From positions 1,723,001-1,787,000 of the forward strand of contig NZ_CP035501.1 of assembly GCF_004135585.1 (NCBI RefSeq): a DNA stretch of 64,000 nt, in the 5' to 3' direction. Below, one piece after another: positions 8,340 to 17,000 of this stretch. How positions within the stretch are numbered: the stretch's first letter is position 1; each line of letters begins with the position of its first letter. The position numbers and the translations under genes are program-made. The notes under the pieces are model-generated. The model was not told the origin of the DNA and searched no databases. It saw only the letters and a list, made by a program, of their open reading frames with translations. The stretch comes from Sphingosinicella sp. BN140058 (GTDB lineage: Bacteria > Pseudomonadota > Alphaproteobacteria > Sphingomonadales > Sphingomonadaceae).

Positions 8340-8540
8340 ATGCGAAGACTGGAAGAGCGCGTGCGGCGGCTCGAGCGGCTGTTCGAGAGCCGAGGACCGA
8401 TCCTCGATCTCCGCCCGCTCGAGGCCGGCACGCGCAGCGCCGGCGACGCGGCGGACGGCACCGCGGCGGACGAAACCCAACGTGCTATTGACGACGCCGG
8501 CAAACCCGGCCGCCGCGACGGAGGCGTAGATCATGGCTGA
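8340..8540 (+). CDS. Small conserved-looking protein, coiled-coil N-terminus, unknown
   Basis: This 66-residue protein starts MRRLEERVRRLERLFESRG, a heptad-like basic/leucine segment, and is followed by an Ala/Gly/Asp-rich tail. The ATG at 8340 is preceded by a strong GGAGGAGGG. Its last 8 nt overlap the start of the DUF5681 gene, so the pair is probably translated together. Short proteins of this kind often accompany DUF5681 genes in alphaproteobacteria (recollection, not checked). No function is assigned. Confidence 0.55.
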   Translation: MRRLEERVRRLERLFESRGPILDLRPLEAGTRSAGDAADGTAADETQRAIDDAGKPGRRDGGVDHG

Positions 8541-9693
8541 CGGCGGGTTGGCGGCGGGCGCCGCCGATGAGGGTTCCGCGCCGAAGCGCGATACACGATT
8601 CAAGCCGGGCAATCCCGGCAAACCGCGCGGTGCGCGGCATCGTGCGACGCAAATGGTCGAGGCGTCCCTCCACGGCGAACTGGAAGAGATCGTCGGATGG
8701 CTGATCCGCAAGGCGCGCTGGGGCGACATGCAGGCAATTCGCCTCTGCATCGACCGTCTGCTGCCGCGGCCCCAGGAAGCGCCGGTCACGTTCGACCTGC
8801 CGCCGATGCACAGCCCCGCCGACGTCGCCGACGCCGGAGCCCAGGTACTGGCGGCAGTCGCGGCCGGGGAGATCACGATCGGCGAGGGCTCCCGCCTGAT
8901 GGGCCTGCTCGATCGCCAGGTGGCACTGATGGCGGCGGCCAGACGGGACGCCGCCGAGCAGGAGGTGGAGGCGGCCTCGCTCTCCGCGCAGGAGGTGGAG
9001 CGGCTTGAGCAGATGTCGCTGATCGCCGCTTCCAGACGAGATGCGGCCGCGCCGGAGGATCCGGGCTTTCCTTCGGCACCGGAGGAACAGCGGTCTGCCG
9101 AAGCGGATCGCGATCGTCCTGCCGGACGGGACGGTGCGCAGGAGATCGACCCGCCGTGCAGGGCTGAAGCAGCGGCGGCCCCGGTCACCCGCCCGGAAGC
9201 ATCAGGCGCCGAAGCGGAAGAAGAGGTGATCGCTGTGCTTCACCCGCCGACGATGACGCGCGGGGCTGACGCGGCCGCAGTGCCTGAAATCACACGGAGC
9301 GGTTCGGCCGCGAACACGACCGAGGCCCGCTCCGCCTCCGGCGACGCGGACTCCGCCTTGTTCGTGATGGCCGCACCCCGATCCGGCGCCGAAACATGGG
9401 CGGATGCGGCATCGCTACCCGGCCCTGACAGCTGCGCTCCCCGGCGGGAAAAGGCACGGGCCGGAGCTCGGTGCGACGGGCACGCTGCGACATCGGCACC
9501 GCAGCCCCGGCAACAGGATCGACCGCAGATCGGATCTCTTTCCGTCGACCGAGGCGAGATGGCGGCGGCGGCCCATACACGGGCGACAGCGGCCGAACAC
9601 GACCTGCCGCCGCAGAGGGTCGCCGATCCCTTCGTGCCGGAGAAAGCGGCGGTGAACCGGCGCCCGCGGTCGCGGGACATATGGATCGAGTGA
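8533..9693 (+). CDS. DUF5681 domain protein with long disordered tail
   Basis: Residues about 18-130 match the DUF5681 pattern: RFKPGNPGKPRGARHRAT, a GDMQAIRLCIDRLLP helix, VTFDLPPM and QVLAAVAAGEITIGEG. DUF5681 proteins are usually below about 200 residues and are frequent in phage-like or mobile contexts of alphaproteobacteria; their function is not known to me. Here the frame runs to 386 residues. After about residue 170 the sequence is Ala/Arg/Glu/Pro-rich and low-complexity, so it is probably disordered or the result of a lost stop or frameshift. A frame change inside 9000-9230 could not be excluded. No phage genes are adjacent. Confidence 0.6.
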   Translation: MADGGLAAGAADEGSAPKRDTRFKPGNPGKPRGARHRATQMVEASLHGELEEIVGWLIRKARWGDMQAIRLCIDRLLPRPQEAPVTFDLPPMHSPADVADAGAQVLAAVAAGEITIGEGSRLMGLLDRQVALMAAARRDAAEQEVEAASLSAQEVERLEQMSLIAASRRDAAAPEDPGFPSAPEEQRSAEADRDRPAGRDGAQEIDPPCRAEAAAAPVTRPEASGAEAEEEVIAVLHPPTMTRGADAAAVPEITRSGSAANTTEARSASGDADSALFVMAAPRSGAETWADAASLPGPDSCAPRREKARAGARCDGHAATSAPQPRQQDRPQIGSLSVDRGEMAAAAHTRATAAEHDLPPQRVADPFVPEKAAVNRRPRSRDIWIE

Positions 9694-9844
9694 AGGTGGC
9701 GCTGCGGATCGCTCGCGCTTGAAGCTGTCTCAACGCTGACGAGTCCGTATCCGGGCGGTTCAGGGCAAGGGTGCGAAGACCGCATCGGAGCGGGAAACCG
9801 CGGCCTGCGAACGGCGCGGGCACGCACGAGACATGGAGACTGTG

Positions 9845-10300
9845 ATGCGTAAGTTCATCTTGATCGGCCTGATGGCCGCCACTGCCATTCCCACCGCGGC
9901 GCTGCCGACCGCCGCGAGCGCGCAGACCCGCCGCGAGGTTCGCGAGGATCGCCGCGACCTGCGCGAAAGCCGGCGGGAGCTGCGCGAGGACATTCGCAAC
10001 GGCGAGTCGCGTGGCGAAATCCGCCGCGATCGGCGCGAAGTGCGCCGCGATCGCCGTCAGCTCCAGCGCAGCCGCGCCGCTTATGTGGCGCCGGTACGCG
10101 GCTGGCGCTACCGTGCGGTGACTCCGGGCTATCGGTTGCAACCTGCTTTCTACGGCTCGCGCTACACGGTCTCGAACTACGGCAGCTATCGCCTGCGCGC
10201 GCCGGGCGCGAACCGGCGCTGGATCCGCTACGGCGACGACCTGCTGCTGATCAACGCCCGCAACGGCCGCGTGGTACAGGTGCTGCGCAACCGCTACTGA
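9845..10300 (+). CDS. RcnB-like periplasmic protein
   Basis: This 151-residue precursor has a signal peptide (MRKFILIGLMAATAIPTA..., cleavage near SAQ at about residue 27). It is followed by an Arg/Glu/Asp-rich helical stretch of RREVREDRRDLRE-type repeats and a C-terminal domain. The WIRYGDDLLLINARNGRVVQVL segment there matches the RcnB family, whose E. coli founder modulates nickel/cobalt efflux. The ATG at 9845 was preferred over 9833 because GGAG stands 6 nt before it. No metal efflux pump is adjacent. A strong terminator follows. Confidence 0.75.
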   Translation: MRKFILIGLMAATAIPTAALPTAASAQTRREVREDRRDLRESRRELREDIRNGESRGEIRRDRREVRRDRRQLQRSRAAYVAPVRGWRYRAVTPGYRLQPAFYGSRYTVSNYGSYRLRAPGANRRWIRYGDDLLLINARNGRVVQVLRNRY

Positions 10301-10320
10301 TCGACCATTCGATCGAAGAA

Positions 10321-10349
10321 GGCCCGGCGACCATGGTCGCCGGGCCTTT
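10321..10349. terminator. Rho-independent terminator
   Basis: A perfect 26-nt palindrome has 13-nt arms beginning GGCCCGGCGACCA and is followed by TTT. It lies between the convergent RcnB-like gene and the hydrolase gene and can serve both strands. Confidence 0.8.
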
Positions 10350-10394
10350 CCATGCCGGCCGTATTCGCGGCACCGACGACGAGATGCCGCCGGA

Positions 10395-11354
10395 CTATTT
10401 GCGATCGACTCGGCCGAGCTTGGGCGCCCGTTCGCGCAGCGCCGCACAGGCGTCTGACCATGAAGGATCGGCGCGATCGAAGGCGGACCGCAAATAGGCC
10501 GCGGTCATGCGCTGGGTGACCGCCAGCCGATCGGGATCCTCGTCGTCCGTCTCCCTGGCGTCGTAGCCCGCAATGCCGCCGAGACCGTGCTTGCAGCCGA
10601 ACAGGGTCAGCAGGCCGTCGGCGCCGGGGCTGTCGAACGGATCGGCATGCCAGTCCGCGCCACGCGTGGTGAGGTGCGGGCTGACGTCCGCGTCACCGTA
10701 GACTACCAGCGTCCGAGTCGTCATCCCTGCGAAATCGAGGGCGAGCCCGGGCGCACGGGAGCGCATCGGCTCGCCCAGATCCGCGCCCCGACCGGGTGCC
10801 GCGAGCAGCACGCCGGCCTTGATCCGCGGGTCGGACAGGTCGGCGCCGAGGGCGGGCTCCTTCGATGCGCTCAGGCGGGCGCCGAGCAGAAGGCTGGCGG
10901 TATGGCCGCCGAGCGAGTGGCCGACCACCGCCACCCGATCATGGTCGAGCCTGCCCGCGATCACCGGAACCAGTAGCTCGATCGAATCGAGACGATCGAG
11001 AATGGCGACCATGTCGTGCCGCCGCTCTCGCCAGAACAAAGGCGCTCCGGGCGCGTCGGTCGCGAATCCGGCCACTTTCGAATTCGCGTGAGTCGGCTGG
11101 ATCAAGGCAAAACCCTGTTCCGCGAGGAAGTGGACCAATGGTGCGTAACCGTCCTTGGACGTAATGTAGAGCGATGGACCGTGGCCGTGCGAAAGCAGGA
11201 CGATCGGCAGACCGTCGCCGTCGATCGGTGCGGTGATCCGCAGTTCGAGCGGCACCGGTCTGCCGGGCACGTCGAGGATCACAGGACTCACCGAGATCGT
11301 GGTGCGGGGAGCGGCAGCGGGTAGAGCACGCGCAACTGAGATGAGGTTGTTCAT
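10395..11354 (-). CDS. Alpha/beta hydrolase
   Basis: This 319-residue enzyme has the nucleophile elbow GHSLGG (Ser148), an oxyanion-hole type SHGHGPS near residue 56 and the lid/cap arrangement of the chlorophyllase / PAF-acetylhydrolase-like hydrolases. The ATG at 11354 gives a normal family N-terminus. There is no clear signal peptide, so it is probably cytoplasmic. It is divergent from a TetR gene with two operator-like palindromes between them, so it is very likely the target of that regulator. The substrate is not known. Confidence 0.75.
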   Translation of the reverse strand: MNNLISVARALPAAAPRTTISVSPVILDVPGRPVPLELRITAPIDGDGLPIVLLSHGHGPSLYITSKDGYAPLVHFLAEQGFALIQPTHANSKVAGFATDAPGAPLFWRERRHDMVAILDRLDSIELLVPVIAGRLDHDRVAVVGHSLGGHTASLLLGARLSASKEPALGADLSDPRIKAGVLLAAPGRGADLGEPMRSRAPGLALDFAGMTTRTLVVYGDADVSPHLTTRGADWHADPFDSPGADGLLTLFGCKHGLGGIAGYDARETDDEDPDRLAVTQRMTAAYLRSAFDRADPSWSDACAALRERAPKLGRVDRK

Positions 11355-11402
11355 GGGGCTTGTCTCGCTTGGGGCTTGGCGAACCGTTGCGGCGCACTTA
11401 AA

Positions 11403-11445
11403 CGGAGCACTGCTCCGGTCGATGCATATACGGAGCGCTGCTCCG
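11403..11445. promoter_or_regulatory. Twin TetR-type operators
   Basis: Two copies of a 15-bp inverted repeat stand 28 bp apart: CGGAGCACTGCTCCG at 11403-11417 and CGGAGCGCTGCTCCG at 11431-11445. Both lie in the divergent promoter between the hydrolase (start 11354) and the TetR gene (start 11477). TetR dimers bind such short palindromes, and the placement allows repression of both genes. Confidence 0.7.
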
Positions 11446-11476
11446 CTTATCAAGGGGCCGAAGAAGGGGTTTGCGC

Positions 11477-12094
11477 GTGACGGAGAGCCATGATCGGGAG
11501 AATGGACCGGCGCGGCGCCGGGTGCGCGCCGATGCGGCGCGCAACGAGGACGCCTTGCTGGAGGCAGCCAAGGCGGTGTTCACCGAATCCGGTGTCGATG
11601 CGACGGTGCGGGAGATCGCGACCCGCGCCGGGGTCGGCATGGGCACACTCTACCGCCGCTTTCCCAAGCGCGCCGATCTGATCGCGGCGGTGTTCCGCCG
11701 CGAAGTCGATGCCTGCGCCGCGGAGGCGCCGCGGCTCGCGGCAGCGCTTCCGCCCGGCGAGGCGCTCGCCCGCTGGCTGCAGCGTTATGCCACCTTTCTG
11801 GGTACCAAGAAGGGCCTCGCGGCGGCGCTTCATTCCGGTGATGCCGCGTTCGAAGCCTTGCCCGCTTACTTCCGGGCCAGCTTCGAGCCCGCTCTCGCCG
11901 CGCTGCTCGACGCGGCCGCGGTCGTCGGTGAAGCCCGCGGCGACGTCCAGGCCTATGATCTGCTGCGCGCGATCGGCAATCTGTCGGTAGCGAGCGGCGA
12001 GGATGGGCCGGCCCATGTCGCGCGGATGCTGGACCTGCTCATGGATGGCTTGCGCCATCGGCCGGGCGAGCAGAGTGGCGGCGAGAGCGGGTAA
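11477..12094 (+). CDS. TetR/AcrR family transcriptional regulator
   Basis: This 205-residue regulator has the N-terminal TetR helix-turn-helix (TVREIATRAGVGMGTLYRRFPKRADLI, about residues 41-67) and a helical ligand domain. The GTG at 11477 is used: GAAGGGG lies about 7 nt upstream, whereas the TTG six bases earlier would sit on the Shine-Dalgarno. It is divergent from the alpha/beta hydrolase, with twin palindromes in the shared promoter, so autoregulation and control of the hydrolase are likely. The inducer is not known. Confidence 0.85.
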   Translation: MTESHDRENGPARRRVRADAARNEDALLEAAKAVFTESGVDATVREIATRAGVGMGTLYRRFPKRADLIAAVFRREVDACAAEAPRLAAALPPGEALARWLQRYATFLGTKKGLAAALHSGDAAFEALPAYFRASFEPALAALLDAAAVVGEARGDVQAYDLLRAIGNLSVASGEDGPAHVARMLDLLMDGLRHRPGEQSGGESG

Positions 12095-12345
12095 GCAAGA
12101 GGCAGTGCCCAGGCCAGGGTCGGTGCGGCCGTCCGGGCGAAACGCCGATCCCAACCTGAACCGGGTTGAAGCCGCGCCAGAAATCGGCGGCGCTGCGCCC
12201 GGTCGTGCCGCCGGTCGGCGGGGCGGGTATGGCGCCTTCCCGTTCCTTCCTCGCCAAACCGTGACGCGCTTGGCAGCGGGACGGGGATGCGTATAGGGAG
12301 CGATGGGGATTTGCTGCCTCGCCCCGCTTTTCTTCACGAGGCGCG
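12095..12345. other. Intergenic stretch, nothing recognised
   Basis: Downstream of the TetR gene there is no open frame with a ribosome binding site, no strong hairpin and no repeat shared with other parts of the window. Confidence 0.5.
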
Positions 12346-12363
12346 ATTGTCGGAGTAACCGCC

Positions 12364-12513
12364 ACGCCACGCAAACCCAATTACGACTTCGAGCGCCGCG
12401 AGCGCGAACGGAGCAAAGCCGCCGATGCCGCCAAGAAGGCGCAGGCCAAGGCCGACAAGAAGGCTGCCGAGCGAGCGGCGCCGGACGCCGAGGATCAAAC
12501 TCCGAGCGCCTAA
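12364..12513 (+). CDS. Small KPNYDFERRERER-type protein lacking a normal start codon
   Basis: The frame ending at TAA 12511-12513 encodes TPRKPNYDFERRERERSKAA followed by a Lys/Ala-rich helical tail of about 30 residues. It resembles small conserved alphaproteobacterial proteins that begin MxxPRKPNYxFER (recollection). No ATG, GTG or TTG precedes it in frame. GGAG stands at 12352-12355, just before it, so either a rare start (ACG 12364 or ATT 12346) is used or the start codon has been lost. Confidence 0.35.
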   Translation, partial: TPRKPNYDFERRERERSKAADAAKKAQAKADKKAAERAAPDAEDQTPSA

Positions 12514-12746
12514 GACGGCAGTTACCGACCCAGTCGGATCCGCCGAGCAGCAGGACTTGCGAAGTCGGCCGCCTGCGCACGTTGATCAGCAGAATATCGT
12601 TGCCGCAGTGCAAGATGCTTAGCCGCGGCGGGCGTTCTGCGTTGGCCGTGCCCGGTCGCGCGACATGCGTGGCCCAGTCAGGACCCTGGTGTCCTCCACC
12701 CTGCGGCCGCGTTGACACTCCTGGGACCACCGATCACGATCTGACG
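12514..12746. other. Intergenic stretch, nothing recognised
   Basis: This is the upstream region of the secreted hypothetical protein. No shared motif, strong hairpin or credible short gene was seen. Confidence 0.45.
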
Positions 12747-13919
12747 ATGAGAATCGTTGCCCGCGCTCTTGGCTTCTTGATGTGCTGGCTGTTGCTGCCC
12801 GCCTCCGCATCGGCAGCCGGTGGCGAGGACACTTGCAGCAGGTCTAGGGCCGCCGAAGTAACGATCGAGGCCGTACGTGCGCGCCATGATGCATGGTCGG
12901 GGCGCTGCGTGCGGTTGCGCGGCATCGTGATCGGCCGGCGCCTGTTCGCCGACCGCCTCGCCACGCTGGAGCCGAAGAGCGGGGACGACGAGACCGTTCG
13001 ACGATCGATCGTGCTGTATCCGGGCGGGCGATACAATGGCGAGCGCCAACCGGCGCTGGTCGAAATCACCGGCACGATCGGCAGCTGCGCCGACCATCAT
13101 GCTGCCGTCGCTGCCAACCAGGCGGAGCATCCCGACGAGATCCTCATGGTCTCCGGCTATTGCCACACCTCGCTCGAAAGCTACATCCGGCCGGTCGTCG
13201 CGCAGGTTCTGTCGCGGGCCCCGATCGCCCGACTGGTCGAAGCGGAGGTGCCCCTCGAGCGGCGCGAACTGGTGGAGGCGCCGCCCGGTCTTGCCGGCAG
13301 AGCCGAACATCTGTCAGCCGCCCGAGAGATGGTCGCTGCGATCGCGACGGGTGACGAGCTTGTGTTCCGCCGTCTCGATCGTCCCGATTTGCAGCACGCG
13401 CTGGAGGGCCTCGGAAGCGAAGCAGCGCCCGATTGGGTCCAGCGCGAGATCAGGGAAGTCCATACCGATTTTGCCGGAATGGCCGCATTGCGGCGAGACT
13501 TCGCGGCCGTTCAGGCGCGGACTGAAGGTTCGGAGCGGGTGCTCGTCAATCGCGCCGAGCTCGAAACCGGTATGCCCGCCCGCCAACTGTCATTGGTGAC
13601 GTGCTGGTGCAAAACGGCGAATTGCGCCGGTCTCTGGCCGATCGCCGAAACGGACGCCGACAACAGGCCGGACCGGCCCTATCTCTGCGCGCGCACCAAC
13701 GGGTATCTGTTGGGTCCGAATGCAGGCGAAGCCATCCAGGTCCGGGTCGGATGTACGGAGGGCGGCCTCGCCGAGCCGGCCGTCGGGCACGGCCGGACCG
13801 AACGATCGGAGGCCTCCCGAGCGCGCTCCGCGATCTCACGCTGTCAGGCTCGTCCGCTCACTCGGCACAGCCCCCCTTACCGCGATGATCGAAGGAGCTC
13901 GGCGGAAAGTCTCGGGTGA
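12747..13919 (+). CDS. Secreted hypothetical protein
   Basis: This 390-residue protein has an N-terminal signal peptide (MRIVARALGFLMCWLLLPASASA). The mature part has a Cys near each end of its first 150 residues and a CWCKTANCAGLWPIAE segment, which suggests disulphides. An early stretch (WSGRCVRLRGIVIGRRLF) has the feel of an OB-fold, but I do not recognise the family. The ATG at 12747 was chosen because it opens the signal peptide. The last about 45 residues (Arg/Ser-rich) could be read-through into non-coding sequence. The following gene runs in the same direction 154 nt later. No function is assigned. Confidence 0.55.
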   Translation: MRIVARALGFLMCWLLLPASASAAGGEDTCSRSRAAEVTIEAVRARHDAWSGRCVRLRGIVIGRRLFADRLATLEPKSGDDETVRRSIVLYPGGRYNGERQPALVEITGTIGSCADHHAAVAANQAEHPDEILMVSGYCHTSLESYIRPVVAQVLSRAPIARLVEAEVPLERRELVEAPPGLAGRAEHLSAAREMVAAIATGDELVFRRLDRPDLQHALEGLGSEAAPDWVQREIREVHTDFAGMAALRRDFAAVQARTEGSERVLVNRAELETGMPARQLSLVTCWCKTANCAGLWPIAETDADNRPDRPYLCARTNGYLLGPNAGEAIQVRVGCTEGGLAEPAVGHGRTERSEASRARSAISRCQARPLTRHSPPYRDDRRSSAESLG

Positions 13920-14073
13920 AACGACGCGCCCTAGTGCGTCGTGTGTTCCCGAATTGGCCCGGGCTCCGGCCAGCGGCATCCTGGACAGAACGGGCGATAC
14001 CGGCTCGGGGGGATCGCAAGTAGAATTCTCCTCCGGCTCCGCTATAGTGCCTTCACCAAGGGGTTGGGGGTAC

Positions 14074-17000
14074 ATGAAAATTCTTCTCGCTGCGCTCGTC
14101 GCCACGAGCGCGCTCACGAGTGCGGCCTATGCCGCGGACAAGCCGGTGATCGGCCCGGCGCCTGCCTGGGTCAAACCGGTCGCGCCGCCCGCCACGTCCG
14201 CGAAAGCGGACGAAGCACCGATTCGGATCCTGCTGACCGATCAGCAGATCGCGTTGGAACCGGGACGCGAGACGGTCTATGCCGAAACGTCGCTGAAGAT
14301 ACAGACGCCGCAGGGGCTGGCGGCCGGCAACATCTCGCTGCCCTGGCGGCCCGAGACGGATGTCCTGACCGTCCACAAGCTCCTGATCCGGCGTGGCCAC
14401 GAGACAATCGACGTGCTCAATTCGGGCCAGACCTTCACGGTGCTGAGGCGCGAGCAGAATCTCGAAAGCGCGACACTGGATGGTGTCCTCACCGCCAATA
14501 TCCAGCCCGAGGGTCTGCAGGTCGGCGATATCCTTGAATTTTCGCTCTCCGTTTCATCGAGCGATCCGACGATGAAGGGCCACGTCGAGCAGTTCGCAGG
14601 GGCGTGGAACGGATTTCCTATCGCGCGCGCACACCTCCGCATCCAGTGGCCGAACAGCCTGCCGGCGCGCCTTCGGCAGACCGCCCACCTCCCGCCGATG
14701 AAACCCGTGGTCCGCGGCGACACGTCCAGCGTCGAGCTCTCGCTCGACAACGTCGCGCCGATCGTTCCGCCCCAGGGCGCGCCGCCCCGCTACCAAGTCG
14801 GGCGTCTGGTGGAAGTCACCGACTTTGCTTCCTGGGCCGATCTCGGGGCGCTGATGGCGCCTCTTTACGTCCGGACCGCAACGATTCCGGCGCAAGGTCC
14901 GCTGCGTGCAGAGCTGGAGCGCATTCGGAATCTCTCGGCCGATCCCGAAGTCCGCACCGAGGCGGCGCTCGCGCTCGTTCAGGACCGGGTGCGCTATGTC
15001 GCGCTCGCCATGGGTGCGGGCGGCTACGTCCCCGCTGATGCGGAGACGACATGGTCCCGCCGCTTCGGCGACTGCAAGGGCAAGACCGCTCTGCTTCTCG
15101 CGCTGCTCCATGCCATGGACATCGAGGCGGAACCGGTCGCGGTCAGCACCACCCAGGGCGACGGGATGGACGAGCGCTTGCCGATGGTCGGGCTGTTCAA
15201 TCACGTGCTCGTCCGCGCCACCGTGGCCGGGCGCACCCATTGGCTGGACGGGACAAGAACCGGAGACACCAGCCTGGACAGGCTGACCACGCCCAATTTC
15301 GGCTGGGGCCTGCCTTTGATCGCCAAGGGCGCAGCGCTCATCCGAATGCTGCCTGAGCCGCTTTCCGCACCGACCCAGGACGTTTCGATTCGGATCGACG
15401 CGAGCAAGGGTATCTCCGTTCCGGCGCCGACAAAGATCGAGACCATCCTGCGCGGCGACGACGCAATCGCGTTCAACGCCCTCTTGGCCAATTTCGTCGG
15501 CGACGCGCGCGACCGCGGGCTGAAGGAATATTGGAAAGCCCGGTACGACTTCATCGAAGTGAAAGCGTCCGGCGCCCGCTTCGACGCGAAGACGGGCGAA
15601 CTGCATCTCTCGATGGAGGGAGAGGCGAAGCTGGACTGGGCCAACGGCAACTACCAGACGGACGGAACCGGCGTCGGCTACGAGGCGGACTTCAGCCGCG
15701 ATCCCGGGCCGAACAAGGACGCGCCCTTTGCCGTGCCCTACCCCATCTTCAACCGCACGCGGGAGACGATCGTGCTCCCTACGGGAGCGGGCGAGTTCAA
15801 GCTCGGGACGGGCATGGAGGTGGACGAGACCGCCGGCGGCATCGCCTACCGGCGTCACGCGACCATCGCCGACGGCGTGTTCACCATCGAGAAGACCGAA
15901 CGAAGCGTCGTTCCCGAATTTTCTGCCAAGGACGCCCCCGCACAGCAAGCGGCGTTGCGCATGCTGAGCGAACGGACCGCGTCGATCCGCATGCCGGCGC
16001 GCTACAAACATAGCGGTGCCGACATCGCCGCGGTCAAGGCCGACGTGCCGACGACATCTTCGGGCTATGTCGATCGCGCTTCGGTGTTCAGCGATCGGAA
16101 CATGCTCAAGGAAGCACTGCTGGACTATGACAAGGCCGTAGAACTCGATCCCAACAACGTCCGTGCCTGGGCGAACCGCGGCATCACGCGCATTCAGGTC
16201 GGTGACCTTGCAGGCGCGAGAAGCGACCTTGCCAGAGCGGAAGCGACCGATCCCGATTATGTTCAAAACGCGATCGGGCGGGGCATGCTGGCCGAGGCCG
16301 ACCGGCGGCCCCGCGACGCGGTCGAGGCCTATACGAGAGCCCTCGAGCAGTCTCCCGATTATCGGTTCGCGATCGAGCATCGGGCAGCCGCCTATGCGAG
16401 GCTCGGAGACACCGAGGGCGCGCTCCGGGATTTCACATCGGTGATCGAGAAACATTCCGATGATCCGGACGGCTATGTCGGCAGGGGTAATTTCTTCCTC
16501 GACACCGGCGACTTCGACAAGGCGATAGCAGATTTCGACAAGGCGCAGGCTTTGGACCCCTCCAACGAGTGGGCTCTTGCGAACCGGGGGCTCGCCCGGG
16601 TCCACAAGCGGGATCTCGCGGCAGCCGCCACCGATCTCGACGCCGCCGCCAAGATCAACCCTAGAAACCCCGTTGTTTTCCGCGCGCGCGGCGTGATGGC
16701 GGAGCAGAAAGGGGAATGGCGTGACGCGATTGCGGCCTTCACGTCGGCATTGGAAGTCGAACCGACAAATGCCTTTGCGCTCGGCCACCGCGCCATGGCG
16801 GCGCGCGCCGGGAACGATGACGAGGCAGCGCTGCGCGATGCCGCTGCGGCGCTCAAGCAGAACCCGGCATGGATAGACCTCTATCTGATGCGCGCAAACA
16901 TTCTGCGCCGCCAGGGCAAACAGGAGGCTGCGCTCGCCGAGGCCGAGGCCTTGACCGCCGCCAATCCTAGCGAGGGCTACGCGCACGTCGTGGCCGGAAG

